The notes: generated by a model from the letters alone, not told the origin. A DNA stretch of 64,000 bases from Isoalcanivorax indicus (GCF_003259185.1 NZ_QGMP01000001.1:2232001-2296000), one strand, 5' to 3'; counted from the first letter of the stretch, positions 27,673 to 36,706 are shown. Made by a program: numbers and translations.

Positions 27673-28440
27673 ATGTTGATGAAACACTTCAGATCCGGCA
27701 GCACCAGCCAGCGCCTGGCGCGCATCCTGATGCTGGTATTGCTGTGGACCATGACGCTGTCGCTGGCGCTGTTTTCCGCCCTCTCTCACGCAGGCAGCCT
27801 GTCGGTGAGCCCGGTACTGATCACGCTGGAACCAGCACAGCAAAACCGCACGCTCACCTTGCGCAATACCGCCGCCCGCGAAGGCTACTATCAACTGCAG
27901 CTTTTCGCCTGGTCGCAAGAGGACGGCGAAACGCGGCTGACACCTCAGGAATCACTGATCGTCACCCCGCCGCTGGCGCTTATTGCACCCGGTGCCTCAC
28001 AGCTCGCCCGCATCGTCCGCGCAGATCAAGGCGTCTCCAGTGATCGCGAGGGCAGCTACCGGCTGATCATCAGCGAAATCCCCCATGACCTGCTGGAACA
28101 GGGCGACGCCGCCGTCAATGTGCTGCTGCGCGTGTCCGTGCCCGTTTTTACCCAGGGGCCTGCCGATGCGGCGCCCCGGTTGCAGGCCAGCCTGACCACC
28201 CGGAACGGCCAGCCCCACCTGCGCCTGGACAACCGGGGCAATCGCCATGCCCGGCTCACCGATGCCTCCCTGGCCGACCCGCAAGGGCAGATCACCCCGT
28301 GGCGGGCTGGCCTGCTGGGCTATGTGCTGCCCGACTCCGTCTTCTACTGGCCGCTACCGGATGACGGCACTGACGCCACGCAGTTGCGCGTCAGCGTCAA
28401 CGGCACGGCCACGACACTGACGCTGGAGCAGGCGCCATGA
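27673..28440 (+). CDS. Periplasmic pilus chaperone, CsuC/PapD-like
   Basis: The product (255 residues from MLMKHFRSG) has a long basic N-region, a hydrophobic core, and cleavage likely after SHA before GSLSVSPV. The PapD-type N-domain follows: LITLEPAQQNRTLTLRN, then the subunit-binding strand and YRLIISEIP. A second Ig-like domain lies after about residue 160. It folds subunits in the periplasm and delivers them to the usher. GGGAG before ATG 27673 picks this start over an in-frame ATG at 27652. Its stop overlaps the start of the tip subunit by four bases. Confidence 0.9.
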   Translation: MLMKHFRSGSTSQRLARILMLVLLWTMTLSLALFSALSHAGSLSVSPVLITLEPAQQNRTLTLRNTAAREGYYQLQLFAWSQEDGETRLTPQESLIVTPPLALIAPGASQLARIVRADQGVSSDREGSYRLIISEIPHDLLEQGDAAVNVLLRVSVPVFTQGPADAAPRLQASLTTRNGQPHLRLDNRGNRHARLTDASLADPQGQITPWRAGLLGYVLPDSVFYWPLPDDGTDATQLRVSVNGTATTLTLEQAP

Positions 28441-29423
28441 GCCGCGCAGGCTACCCCGCAGCGACGGTCCGCCGGCTGGGCCTGCTGGCGCTGTTGCTGT
28501 GCCTCGCTGCGCCGTCCTGGTCTGCCGTGAACTGCAGTATCACCAACAGCCCGGTGCTGACGTTCGGCAATGTGGACCCGTTTACGCAGACCATCCAGGA
28601 CGCCACTGTACAGCTGAACTGGCAATGCGAACGAGGTCTCTTCGACAGCACCGCCAACACGATGTGCGTTTACGCCAGCGCCGGGAACGGTCCCATCGCG
28701 CCCCGTCAGTTGAGCCACCCCGCCGGGGGGCCGCCACTGAACTTCAACCTGTTCCGGGATTCCGCGCGCAGCATCATTCTTGGCCAACCGGGCGAAAGCG
28801 AAAATCGCGGCCTGTCCGTCAATGTCTCCCTGCCCTTGCTCAACTTCTCCACCAGCGGCACCGTGACCCTGTATGGCCGTCTGCTCACCCCCCTGCCCGC
28901 CAACACACGCGCCGGGCTGCACGAGAATCTGCTGATCAATTCCCGTGTCGGCGTGCGCACCGGCGGCACCGGGCAGAGCTGTGACAATATCAGCAACTTC
29001 TCAACGTCCAGTACCTACACCCTGCAAACCCGGGTGAACATTCTGGACCAGTGCCGGGTCGAGACCACCGATATGGATTTCGGCACCCAGGGGCTGCTGC
29101 TCAACGCCGTGGACAGCACCTCTGCCGTGCGCGTGCGCTGCAGCAACCAGACCGCCTTTACCGTGCAGCTCAACGACGGCCTGCACGCCGCCGCCGGCAA
29201 CCGGCGAATGCGCAGCACCAGCAACAACTTCCTGATCTATGAGCTGTTTCGTGATCCGGCACGGAGCCAGCGCTGGGGCAGCAGTGCCGGGCAGCGGGTC
29301 GTCGGCACGGGCATCGGACCGGGCAACATCATCGAATTGCCAGTGTACGGTCGTGTGCCCGCCGCCCCGGCAGCAGCGCCGGGCAGCTACAGCGATACCA
29401 TTACGGTGACGGTGGAATTCTGA
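28437..29423 (+). CDS. Two-domain SCPU protein, probable pilus tip adhesin (CsuE-like)
   Basis: This 328-residue secreted protein has a signal peptide ending near SWS-AVNCS and two spore-coat-U domains, about residues 31-185 and 200-328. The second resembles the major pilin closely (CRVETTDMDFGTQG, RCSNQTAFTVQLNDG, terminal TITVTVEF). Two-domain subunits encoded last in archaic pilus operons are tip adhesins, as CsuE is in Acinetobacter. ATG overlaps the chaperone stop, so the genes are coupled. The operon has only four genes; the minor subunits CsuA and CsuB seen in Acinetobacter are absent. Confidence 0.85.
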   Translation: MSRAGYPAATVRRLGLLALLLCLAAPSWSAVNCSITNSPVLTFGNVDPFTQTIQDATVQLNWQCERGLFDSTANTMCVYASAGNGPIAPRQLSHPAGGPPLNFNLFRDSARSIILGQPGESENRGLSVNVSLPLLNFSTSGTVTLYGRLLTPLPANTRAGLHENLLINSRVGVRTGGTGQSCDNISNFSTSSTYTLQTRVNILDQCRVETTDMDFGTQGLLLNAVDSTSAVRVRCSNQTAFTVQLNDGLHAAAGNRRMRSTSNNFLIYELFRDPARSQRWGSSAGQRVVGTGIGPGNIIELPVYGRVPAAPAAAPGSYSDTITVTVEF

Positions 29424-29547
29424 TCGGTCGAACCTGACGCACGCCGTGCGGGACCACGCCGTCCTGGACAAAGGACTGCATCAAGGCGAGGCAGAGGCTA
29501 TAGTGTGGGACCGACGTTAGCCCCTGGACCCCACCGGAGCCCCATTG

Positions 29548-31188
29548 ATGAAAGCCTCCGATCTGTTCGTCAAGGCACTGGAAGCCGAAGGTGTCGAATA
29601 CCTGTTTGCCATTCCCGGCGAGGAAAACCTGGATCTGCTGGAATCCCTGCGCCACAGCCAAATCCGTCTGATCGTCACCCGCCACGAGCAGGGCGCGGGT
29701 TTCATGGCCGCCACCTATGGCCGCCTGACCGGCAAGGCCGGGGTCTGCCTGGCCACACTGGGCCCGGGCGCCACCAATCTGGTCACCGCCGCAGCCTACG
29801 CCCAGCTGGCTGCCATGCCCATGGTGATGATTACCGGGCAAAAGCCGATCAAGAGCAGCAAGCAGGGGCAATTCCAGATCATTGATGTGGTCGACATGAT
29901 GCGGCCGCTCACCAAGTTCACCCGGCAGATCGTCAGCGGTGACTCCATCCCCTCGCGGATACGCGAGGCCTTCCGCCTGGCCCAGGAAGAGCGCCCCGGC
30001 GCCACCCACCTGGAACTGCCTGAGGACATCGCCCGCGAAGACAGCAACATGAGCGTGCTGCACCCGAGCATGGCACGCCGCCCGACGGCCGAAGACAAGG
30101 CCGTGCACGCCGCCGCCGAGGCCATCCGCCATGCCCGCCGCCCCCTGCTGCTGGTGGGTGCCGGCGCCAACCGCAAACTCACCTGCAAGATGCTGCGCCA
30201 GTTTATCGACAAGCTCGGCATCCCGGTGGTCACCACCCAGATGGGCAAGGGCGTGATCGACGAGACCGACCCTCACTTCATCGGCAATACCGCGCTGTCC
30301 GATGGCGACTTCGTCCACCGCGCCATTCATGCCGCTGACCTGATCATCAATCTGGGTCACGATGTGGTGGAAAAACCGCCCTTCTTCATGCGCCCGGGTG
30401 GACCGAAAGTCGTGCATATCAACTTCAATTCGGCCCAGGTCGATCCGGTCTATTTTCCGCAGATCGAAGTCGTCGGGGATATTGCCAACAGCCTGTGGCA
30501 ACTCAAGGAAAGCCTGGATGTGCAGTCACATTGGGATTTTTCCGACTTCCAGCGCATCCGCGATGCGCTGATTACCCATATTGCCGAGGACGCCGACAGC
30601 GACAGCTTCCCGATCAAACCCCAGCGTCTGGTACGCGACGTGCGCCGGGTGATGCCGGAAAACGGCATCATTGCCCTGGACAACGGCATGTACAAGATCT
30701 GGTTTGCACGCAATTATCCGGCCTACCTGCCCAATACCGTGCTGCTCGACAATGCCCTGGCCTCCATGGGCGCCGGGCTCCCGTCGGCGATGGCAGCCCG
30801 CCTGGTGTACCCGGATCGCCCGGTCATGGCGATCTGCGGCGACGGCGGTTTCATGATGAACTCCCAGGAGCTGGAAACCGCTGTGCGTCTGAAGCTTGAT
30901 CTGGTCGTACTGATCCTGCGCGATGACGGTTACGGCATGATCAAGTGGAAACAGGCACAGATGAAATTCGATGATTACGGCCTCGACTTCGGCAATCCGG
31001 ATTTTGTCGCCTATGCCCGTGCCTACGGTGCCCACGGCCACCGCGTCAACCGCACCGATGAACTCGTGCCGTTGATCGAACAGAGCATTGCCGCAGGCGG
31101 CGTGCATGTCATCGATGTGCCCGTGGACTACCGCGACAACGACCGTATTCTCAACAACGAAATTCGCGAACGCAGCCAGGCGCTGTAA
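29548..31188 (+). CDS. ThDP-dependent acetolactate synthase-like enzyme
   Basis: This 546-residue ThDP enzyme has the acetolactate synthase large-subunit plan. The catalytic Glu is in RHEQGAGFMAATYGRL, with GPGATNLVTAAAYAQ next. A central domain follows, then a ThDP/Mg domain with GDGGFMMNSQELETAVRL. The usual Asn near the end of that motif is replaced (LRDDGYGM). That recalls catabolic AlsS-type enzymes rather than biosynthetic IlvB. No IlvN-type small subunit is nearby. GGAG sits eight bases before ATG 29548. The gene lies 23 bases ahead of an aldehyde dehydrogenase and the two likely form an operon. It could make acetolactate or carboligate or decarboxylate another 2-oxo acid to an aldehyde that the partner oxidises. 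Confidence 0.82.
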   Translation: MKASDLFVKALEAEGVEYLFAIPGEENLDLLESLRHSQIRLIVTRHEQGAGFMAATYGRLTGKAGVCLATLGPGATNLVTAAAYAQLAAMPMVMITGQKPIKSSKQGQFQIIDVVDMMRPLTKFTRQIVSGDSIPSRIREAFRLAQEERPGATHLELPEDIAREDSNMSVLHPSMARRPTAEDKAVHAAAEAIRHARRPLLLVGAGANRKLTCKMLRQFIDKLGIPVVTTQMGKGVIDETDPHFIGNTALSDGDFVHRAIHAADLIINLGHDVVEKPPFFMRPGGPKVVHINFNSAQVDPVYFPQIEVVGDIANSLWQLKESLDVQSHWDFSDFQRIRDALITHIAEDADSDSFPIKPQRLVRDVRRVMPENGIIALDNGMYKIWFARNYPAYLPNTVLLDNALASMGAGLPSAMAARLVYPDRPVMAICGDGGFMMNSQELETAVRLKLDLVVLILRDDGYGMIKWKQAQMKFDDYGLDFGNPDFVAYARAYGAHGHRVNRTDELVPLIEQSIAAGGVHVIDVPVDYRDNDRILNNEIRERSQAL

Positions 31189-31211
31189 GCGCTGTCATCA
31201 GGAGAGCATGC

Positions 31212-32639
31212 ATGCTGAAGGATGCCTATCCCTACTATCTGGCCAACGAGGCCATCTACGCCAACCGGGATCTGCCGGTCACCGACAAGTATTCCGGTGA
31301 AGTGGCCACCCATGTGGCCATGGCGGACCGCAAGGCGATTGATCAGGCGATTGCCGCCAGTGTCGCCGCTGCCCCGGCCATGGCCGCCATGGCCCCCTTC
31401 GAGCGCCAGGCGGTACTGGATCATTGCGTGGTGCGCTTCCGCGAACGGGCCGAAGAACTGGCCATGGCCCTGTGCATCGAAGCCGGCAAACCGATCCGCG
31501 ATGCACGCGGCGAAGTATCACGCCTGATCGACACCTTCCGGGTCGCTGCGGAAGAGGCCGTGCGCATCGACGGCGAAACCCTGAATCTGGAAATCTCGGC
31601 GCGCGCCAAGGGCTATCGCGGCTTTACCAAGCGCGTGCCCATTGGCCCCTGCTCTTTCATCTCGCCGTTCAATTTTCCGCTGAACCTGGCCGCCCACAAA
31701 GTGGCGCCCGCCATCGCGGCGGGTTGCCCGTTCGTGCTCAAGCCCGCCAGCCGCACCCCCATCGGTGCGCTGATCATCGGTGAAGTGCTGGCCGAAACCG
31801 ATCTGCCCAAGGGGGCGTTCTCGGTGCTGCCATGCCACCGCGATGGCGCCGAACTGTTCACCGAGGACGACCGCCTGAAGCTGCTCAGTTTCACCGGCTC
31901 CCCACAGGTGGGCTGGGACCTGAAAGCCCGCGCGGGCAAAAAGCCGGTGGTACTGGAGCTGGGTGGCAACGCCGCCTGTGTGGTGGATGAAGATGCCGAC
32001 GTGGACGATGCCGTAGCGCGTCTGGTCTTCGGCGCTTTCTACCAGTCCGGGCAGAGCTGCATCGGCGTGCAGCGTATCTTCATTCACAGCGCCATTTACG
32101 ACACGCTGAAGAAAAAACTGGTGGAAAAAACCCGGGCCCTGCGCATGGGCGACCCGCGCGACGAGGATACCTTTATCGGCCCGGTCATCTCCGAGGGCGA
32201 AGCCCGGCGACTGGAAGACTGGATCAAGGAAGGCGTGGAACGCGGCGGCACCCTGCTGTGCGGCGGTGAACGTGATGGCGCCATGCTGGCCCCGACCCTG
32301 ATGGAAAACGTCCCGGCAGAGTGCAGTATTGTGGCGGAGGAAGCCTTCGGCCCGGTCGCCGTCCTGTCACGCTTCGATGATTTCGACGCCGTGCTGGAGG
32401 AGGTCAACAACAGCGCCTTCGGCCTGCAGGCGGGCATCTTCACCCGCGACCTGTACAAGGCCCATCGGGCCTGGGATCGTCTCGAGGTCGGCGGGGTCGT
32501 GATCGGCGATGTGCCCTCATGGCGGGTCGACAACATGCCCTACGGCGGGGTCAAGGATTCCGGCCTGGGCCGCGAGGGCATTCGCTGGGCGATCCGCGAC
32601 ATGACCGAAGAGCGTCTGCTGGTCATCCGCACACCGTAA
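31212..32639 (+). CDS. NAD(P)-dependent aldehyde dehydrogenase
   Basis: This 475-residue soluble enzyme has the ALDH nucleotide fold with FNFPLNLAAHKVAPAIAAG. FTGSPQVGWDLK comes next, the general-base Glu is in VLELGGNAACVV, and the catalytic Cys is in QSGQSCIGVQRIF. The C-terminal EEAFGPVAVL and MPYGGVKDSGLGREG blocks are standard. It resembles the glyceraldehyde-3-phosphate (non-phosphorylating), lactaldehyde and phosphonoacetaldehyde group more than betaine aldehyde dehydrogenases, but the substrate is open. AGGAG precedes ATG. Co-transcription with the ThDP enzyme suggests it oxidises that enzyme's product. A strong hairpin follows the stop. Confidence 0.9.
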   Translation: MLKDAYPYYLANEAIYANRDLPVTDKYSGEVATHVAMADRKAIDQAIAASVAAAPAMAAMAPFERQAVLDHCVVRFRERAEELAMALCIEAGKPIRDARGEVSRLIDTFRVAAEEAVRIDGETLNLEISARAKGYRGFTKRVPIGPCSFISPFNFPLNLAAHKVAPAIAAGCPFVLKPASRTPIGALIIGEVLAETDLPKGAFSVLPCHRDGAELFTEDDRLKLLSFTGSPQVGWDLKARAGKKPVVLELGGNAACVVDEDADVDDAVARLVFGAFYQSGQSCIGVQRIFIHSAIYDTLKKKLVEKTRALRMGDPRDEDTFIGPVISEGEARRLEDWIKEGVERGGTLLCGGERDGAMLAPTLMENVPAECSIVAEEAFGPVAVLSRFDDFDAVLEEVNNSAFGLQAGIFTRDLYKAHRAWDRLEVGGVVIGDVPSWRVDNMPYGGVKDSGLGREGIRWAIRDMTEERLLVIRTP

Positions 32640-32648
32640 CGCTGCCGT

Positions 32649-32673
32649 CCCCGGGGCATCCCGTGCCCCGGGG
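32649..32673 (+). terminator. Strong hairpin after the aldehyde dehydrogenase gene
   Basis: CCCCGGGGCA and TGCCCCGGGG form a perfect ten-pair stem with a five-base loop, ten bases after the stop codon. No T-tract follows, so termination strength is uncertain. Confidence 0.55.
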
Positions 32674-32683
32674 AGGCTCATCG

Positions 32684-32726
32684 CTTGCACTGTCTTGCAC
32701 TGCGCTTTGCCCTGCCCCTTGCACTT
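32684..32726 (+). repeat. Three CTTGCACT repeats
   Basis: CTTGCACTG occurs at 32684-32692 and 32694-32702 with a ten-base period. CTTGCACTT follows at 32718-32726. They lie about 190-230 bases upstream of the helical unknown gene at 32913 and could be binding sites on one DNA face. Confidence 0.35.
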
Positions 32727-32912
32727 TCTGCACGCTGGCCACACCATATCGCTCTAACCATAACAATAACGGCATGACGCCAGCATCGGCGCAGCCCATC
32801 TATCAGGAACCCTGGGGGAAACGCCCGGCCTGATCCTATTACAACAGTGGCCGGTTAACGGCGCTCCCCCATTTTGGCGTGCTACATCACTCTGACGATG
32901 GGGAGAACACTC

Positions 32913-33581
32913 ATGACCAGTACTGCTATGACACCCCGGCCCCGCCCGGCCGTGGGCCCGCTGTTCCGTATCCTGCTGTCCCTGCAACGCTTCGTGCCGC
33001 TGTTCATCAAGGTGCCCTTTGTGACCCATGTGCTCGGCCCGCGCCGCACCGCTACCCTGGCCGTGCATACGCCCGGCCCGCTGATGCTGCCGGTCACGCA
33101 ACGTCTGGCACCGGCCTTCAATGCCGAAGTCACCCGCTATCTGGCGCCCAAGGAGATCCGCGATCTGCTGGATCACATGCCCAACGACGTGTGGATCGCC
33201 ATTGCCCGCGCCTTGATGGACAAGGGCGAATTCGAGATCACCGCCGGCTTTGCCGATCTGCTGACGGAAAACGAAATTCGCGCCTTTGTGGTCACGCTGA
33301 ATGATCCCGAAGGTGTGATGAATATTGCGCCGCACCTGGCCGACCCCGAGCGCGTGGTCAACATTGCCCGCCGTTTCTCCAACAACTACCTGACCAGACT
33401 GGCCCTCGCGGCCTGCACCGGCGGTCATCACGATATCGCCGCCCGCGTGTGTCTGGGGCTGTCTCCTGACCGGCAACAGGTGGTCCTGGATGCGTTGAAC
33501 GCCGCGGATCGCGACAAGGTGCTGGCTCATTATTCCGGCGCCGAGCGCTCCGCCCTCGACGGAGAAGCAGAGGGCGCCTAG
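32913..33581 (+). CDS. Conserved-looking helical protein of unknown function
   Basis: The product has 222 residues from MTSTAMTPRPRPAVG; GGGGAG is seven bases before ATG 32913, which favours it over a TTG further upstream. A hydrophobic amphipathic N-terminal part (PLFRILLSLQRFVPLFIKVPF) is not a clear signal peptide and may touch the membrane. From about residue 70 the sequence is a chain of helices with a repeat-like feel. Examples are HMPNDVWIAIARALMDKGEF, ITAGFADLLTENEIRAFVV and APHLADPERVVNIARRFSN. That suggests an alpha-solenoid or scaffold. No enzyme motif is visible. It stands alone between two hairpins. I cannot name it. Confidence 0.7.
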   Translation: MTSTAMTPRPRPAVGPLFRILLSLQRFVPLFIKVPFVTHVLGPRRTATLAVHTPGPLMLPVTQRLAPAFNAEVTRYLAPKEIRDLLDHMPNDVWIAIARALMDKGEFEITAGFADLLTENEIRAFVVTLNDPEGVMNIAPHLADPERVVNIARRFSNNYLTRLALAACTGGHHDIAARVCLGLSPDRQQVVLDALNAADRDKVLAHYSGAERSALDGEAEGA

Positions 33582-33624
33582 CGTCGATGATTGACACGCC
33601 TCATACCGGCACCGGAAAAACGAT

Positions 33625-33660
33625 GTCCCGACTGGCGGCGCCATGCCCGCCAGCCGGGAC
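33625..33660. terminator. Bidirectional terminator between convergent genes
   Basis: GTCCCGACTGGCGG (33625-33638) pairs with CCGCCAGCCGGGAC (33647-33660), 13 pairs and one A-C mismatch. It lies between the helical unknown (plus) and the cytochrome lipoprotein (minus). Confidence 0.65.
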
Positions 33661-33682
33661 GTTCCCCGGTTTCCGTACCGTC

Positions 33683-35497
33683 TTACAGGGAGCGCATGAA
33701 CTCCGCCACCGCCATGATCTCGGCCTCGGACAGATCATCCGGAACACCCGCGAGATTTCTGGCATAGGTTTCCACGACCTCTTCCAGGGTGGCGGCACTG
33801 CCATCATGGAAGTAGGGCGCTGTCAGCCGCACACCGCGCAAACCCGGGGTCTTGATGCCACCGGCAAGCCCTCCCATGGGCGTCTCATCGGTAATGCTGG
33901 CGGTAATGACCGGGCCGGTAAATTCAGCGCTGCCGTGGCAACCGCCGCAGTTGGCGCGACCATAGAAAAGCCGGAAGCCGTCTTCCGCAAGCGCCTCGTC
34001 GAAGCCCGCCGGTGCCGGGCTGGTGAAGCTGCGCTGCCAGTCCTGCACATCCAGCAGATCCTGAGCAGGAATGAGATTGGGGGTATTGGCCGCCGCTGCG
34101 ATGGCGGCCAGCAGTTCTTCGGACGGTGCGGTGCGCAAATGCGGCGGCAACGATCCCGTCTCGGTACCGAAGGCCCCCTTGCCGCCCATCACCAGGTGAT
34201 AGACCGCTTCAGCCTGACTGGCCAGCCCGTTGGGCAGCCCCCCTTCGATGTCATTGATGAACTCACCGTCCCAGTTGTAGGCATACCCCTGATCGCGAAG
34301 ATCAAGAAAATTCCACAGCGGCGGAAAGGTGGTGGGATTATCCACATCGTCATCCAGCGGGTTGAACGCCCCGAACGCCCGGACATCGTGCCGCCCGGGA
34401 CCCCAACCCTGCAGGGCGGCGATCAGTGCGTCACGCATTTCATCATCCTCCATCGCCTGAACGAACGGCGTCAACGAAATGATCGCGCCGGTATTCATGG
34501 CAAAGTTGGGCAAACCGTCCAGCGCCAGCGGGCCCACAGGCAGCAGGGTCGGCCCGCCGGTAAGCTCGAATTCAGTCGGCTCGACGTTCACATGGCACAG
34601 CGCACAGGTAATGCCGGCGGACGTCAGCATGTCCTCGTTCTCCGGATCGTCGAAAAAGCCGCGCACACCAACCACCGCGTCCGCCTTGAGCAGGGCACGT
34701 GTTACGGCGGGATCTGCCAGGGCCTCATCCTTCGCAGCCAGATCGTCGCCAACCAGCACATCGACGATTGGCTGCGGCACACGCGCCAGGTCCACCTGCA
34801 CACCGACACCCACGGCCGTCGCCGGATCGAGACCGTTAAGCAGCTCATGCAATCCGAGCACGCCGCCCCAGATATCTTCATTCTCATAGGTTTCGTACAA
34901 AAAGATCTGCTCGCCGCGCGCCACACCGTCTCCGGACGCAGACTGCAACGTACGATGGACCGCCTGATACAGGCCCTGACCATCGGTCAAGGCGATGGTG
35001 CGCTGCATACTGGCGCGGAAGAAGCTGCCCCGGGTCCGCGCCCAGCCGTCAGCGCCGAAACGCATCATCTCGGCAATCTGCGGATGCTCAGGTGCTGCGG
35101 CAGCCCGAATTTCCACGGCAATACGCTCGCCCTCCAGCACCGTCGTATTCAACAGCTGTACGTCGTAGGCGGCGCTGACCGCCATCAGGTTGGCCGGTTG
35201 CGCCGGCGGACGTCCGGCACGCACCACGCGCACAATGCCGTCATTCTCCAGCGCCCCCGGAGGGATATCCACGGTCACCTGTTCGTCGGCGGTGGTGAAG
35301 ACACCGCCTTCGAGCGCGGAGACCGGCTCAGCGAGCAGCAACACATTCGGCCGGGCACTGCTGCTACCCCCGCACGCCGTCAGGAGCGACATCAGGACCG
35401 TCATCACCCAGATGCCAGGATGCGCTCTGAACCCTCGTTTGAATATGCTTCTGCACACGATGAAAATGTCTGGAATTTTCACGACCCGAACCTCCAT
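33683..35497 (-). CDS. Di-haem c-type cytochrome lipoprotein, CcpA/MauG-related
   Basis: About 604 residues from ATG 35497. A lipobox LLTAC-GGSSS near residue 42 marks it as a lipoprotein. An N-terminal region of beta-rich, Ig-like look (FTTADEQVTVDIPPGAL) precedes two haem-binding CxxCH motifs. These are CALCH at about residue 297 and CGGCH at about 515. Near the C-terminus the APYFHDGSAATLEEVVETYA block is typical of di-haem peroxidase/MauG proteins. It should sit in the outer or inner membrane facing the periplasm and act in peroxide reduction or oxidation of a substrate. The start is uncertain: ATG at 35560 and a GTG nearer the lipobox are alternatives and none has a good ribosome site. 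Three GTGA-TCAC palindromes lie upstream. Confidence 0.82.
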   Translation of the reverse strand: MEVRVVKIPDIFIVCRSIFKRGFRAHPGIWVMTVLMSLLTACGGSSSARPNVLLLAEPVSALEGGVFTTADEQVTVDIPPGALENDGIVRVVRAGRPPAQPANLMAVSAAYDVQLLNTTVLEGERIAVEIRAAAAPEHPQIAEMMRFGADGWARTRGSFFRASMQRTIALTDGQGLYQAVHRTLQSASGDGVARGEQIFLYETYENEDIWGGVLGLHELLNGLDPATAVGVGVQVDLARVPQPIVDVLVGDDLAAKDEALADPAVTRALLKADAVVGVRGFFDDPENEDMLTSAGITCALCHVNVEPTEFELTGGPTLLPVGPLALDGLPNFAMNTGAIISLTPFVQAMEDDEMRDALIAALQGWGPGRHDVRAFGAFNPLDDDVDNPTTFPPLWNFLDLRDQGYAYNWDGEFINDIEGGLPNGLASQAEAVYHLVMGGKGAFGTETGSLPPHLRTAPSEELLAAIAAAANTPNLIPAQDLLDVQDWQRSFTSPAPAGFDEALAEDGFRLFYGRANCGGCHGSAEFTGPVITASITDETPMGGLAGGIKTPGLRGVRLTAPYFHDGSAATLEEVVETYARNLAGVPDDLSEAEIMAVAEFMRSL

Positions 35498-35591
35498 TTT
35501 TCTTTGGCGCACAGGCGCGCGCACCGCTCGAACCACGCCACCGTCTTGATAGCGGATCATTGCAAGCTGTGCCTCGGAACGTCAGGATCAG

Positions 35592-35708
35592 GTGAATATT
35601 CACGATCAACGCCGGCTTTTTTTCCTGTGTTGTTGCGGCGTAACGAGGAAGTAGCGAAGCGTAAGGAAAAAGACCGTGAATTCACATCAGCGCGACGTGA
35701 TATTCACG
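35592..35708 (-). promoter_or_regulatory. Three GTGA-N(2-4)-TCAC palindromes upstream of the cytochrome gene
   Basis: GTGAATATTCAC (35592-35603), GTGAATTCAC (35676-35685) and GTGATATTCAC (35697-35707) share GTGA and TCAC halves with spacers of four, two and three bases. They fill the gap between the nitronate monooxygenase stop and the cytochrome start. They look like repeated operators for a dimeric regulator. The spacing is too short for CRP (six). Confidence 0.45.
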
Positions 35709-35722
35709 GTCAGCCTTCACGT

Positions 35723-36706
35723 TCAGTCGCGATATTTTTCAGCGATACCAGAGAATCGCGCGGCGGCGTCGTTGAACTCGCGGCGCAAGCGCGCGGCCAG
35801 TTCGCTGACCGGCGGCACATCGCGAATACCGCCGATACCCTGGCCGGAACCCAGAATGTCTTTCCAGACTTTTTTCTCGGTATTGCCGCCCGACCCGAAA
35901 TCCATCTTCGACGGATCGCCTTCCGGCAGCTTGTCGGGATCGTAACCGGCTTCGGCCACCGATGCCTTGAGATAATTGCCATGCACACCGGTAAACAACG
36001 AACTGTAGACCACATCATCCGCCGAGCCCCGCACCAGCATGTCACGGTAGCGCTGGTCGGAATTGGCTTCCTGCGTGGCGATGAAGCGCGTGCCCATGTA
36101 AGCCAGGTCGGCGCCCATGGCGATGGCACCCGCCACCGAAGCGCCATCAGAAATGGCGCCGGACAGAATCACCGTGCCATCGAACCAGGATTTCACTTCG
36201 CGCAACAGCGCAAAAGGACTCAGCGAGCCCGCATGCCCGCCGGCACCGGCACTGACCAGAATCAGGCCATCGACACCTTGCTCAGCGGCCTTGCGCGCAT
36301 GGCGCTGGTTGATGACATCGTGGAACACCAGGCCGCCGTAGGAATGCGCCGCCTCCACCAGCTCCGCTGGCGGCCGCAGGCTGGTGATGATGATGGGCAC
36401 CTGCTCTTCGACACACACTTCCATGTCGGCCTTCAGACGGTCGTTGCTCACATGGCAGATCTGGTTGACCGCAAAGGGCGCCACCGGTCGTTCCGGATGT
36501 GCCTCGGCATAGGCCGCCAGCTCCGATTTGATGCGTCGAATCCATTCGCGCAGCGCCGACTGTGGCCGGGCATTCAAGGCCGGAAAGGAGCCGATGATGC
36601 CAGCCTTGCATTGTTCGATGACCAGTTCGGGTCCGGAAACGATGAACATGGGGGATGCCAGCACCGGCAGGCTGAGCCGACCGGACAACATTTCAGGCAG
36701 GGCCAT
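35723..36706 (-). CDS. Nitronate monooxygenase (2-nitropropane dioxygenase family)
   Basis: This 327-residue FMN-dependent TIM-barrel enzyme oxidises alkyl nitronates such as propionate-3-nitronate. Typical blocks are the N-terminal LPVLASPMFIVSGPELVIEQ, a mid-barrel HDVINQRHARKAAEQGVDGL, the FMN-binding SAGAGGHAG, and SGAISDGASVAGAIAMGADL. TRFIATQEANS comes after these. The family detoxifies or degrades nitroaliphatic compounds. Length and motif order fit class I enzymes. GAGG lies ten bases before ATG 36706. It diverges from the acetate-kinase gene. It is followed downstream by the operator-rich gap before the cytochrome gene, so the two minus-strand genes are probably separate units. Confidence 0.9.
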   Translation of the reverse strand: MALPEMLSGRLSLPVLASPMFIVSGPELVIEQCKAGIIGSFPALNARPQSALREWIRRIKSELAAYAEAHPERPVAPFAVNQICHVSNDRLKADMEVCVEEQVPIIITSLRPPAELVEAAHSYGGLVFHDVINQRHARKAAEQGVDGLILVSAGAGGHAGSLSPFALLREVKSWFDGTVILSGAISDGASVAGAIAMGADLAYMGTRFIATQEANSDQRYRDMLVRGSADDVVYSSLFTGVHGNYLKASVAEAGYDPDKLPEGDPSKMDFGSGGNTEKKVWKDILGSGQGIGGIRDVPPVSELAARLRREFNDAAARFSGIAEKYRD

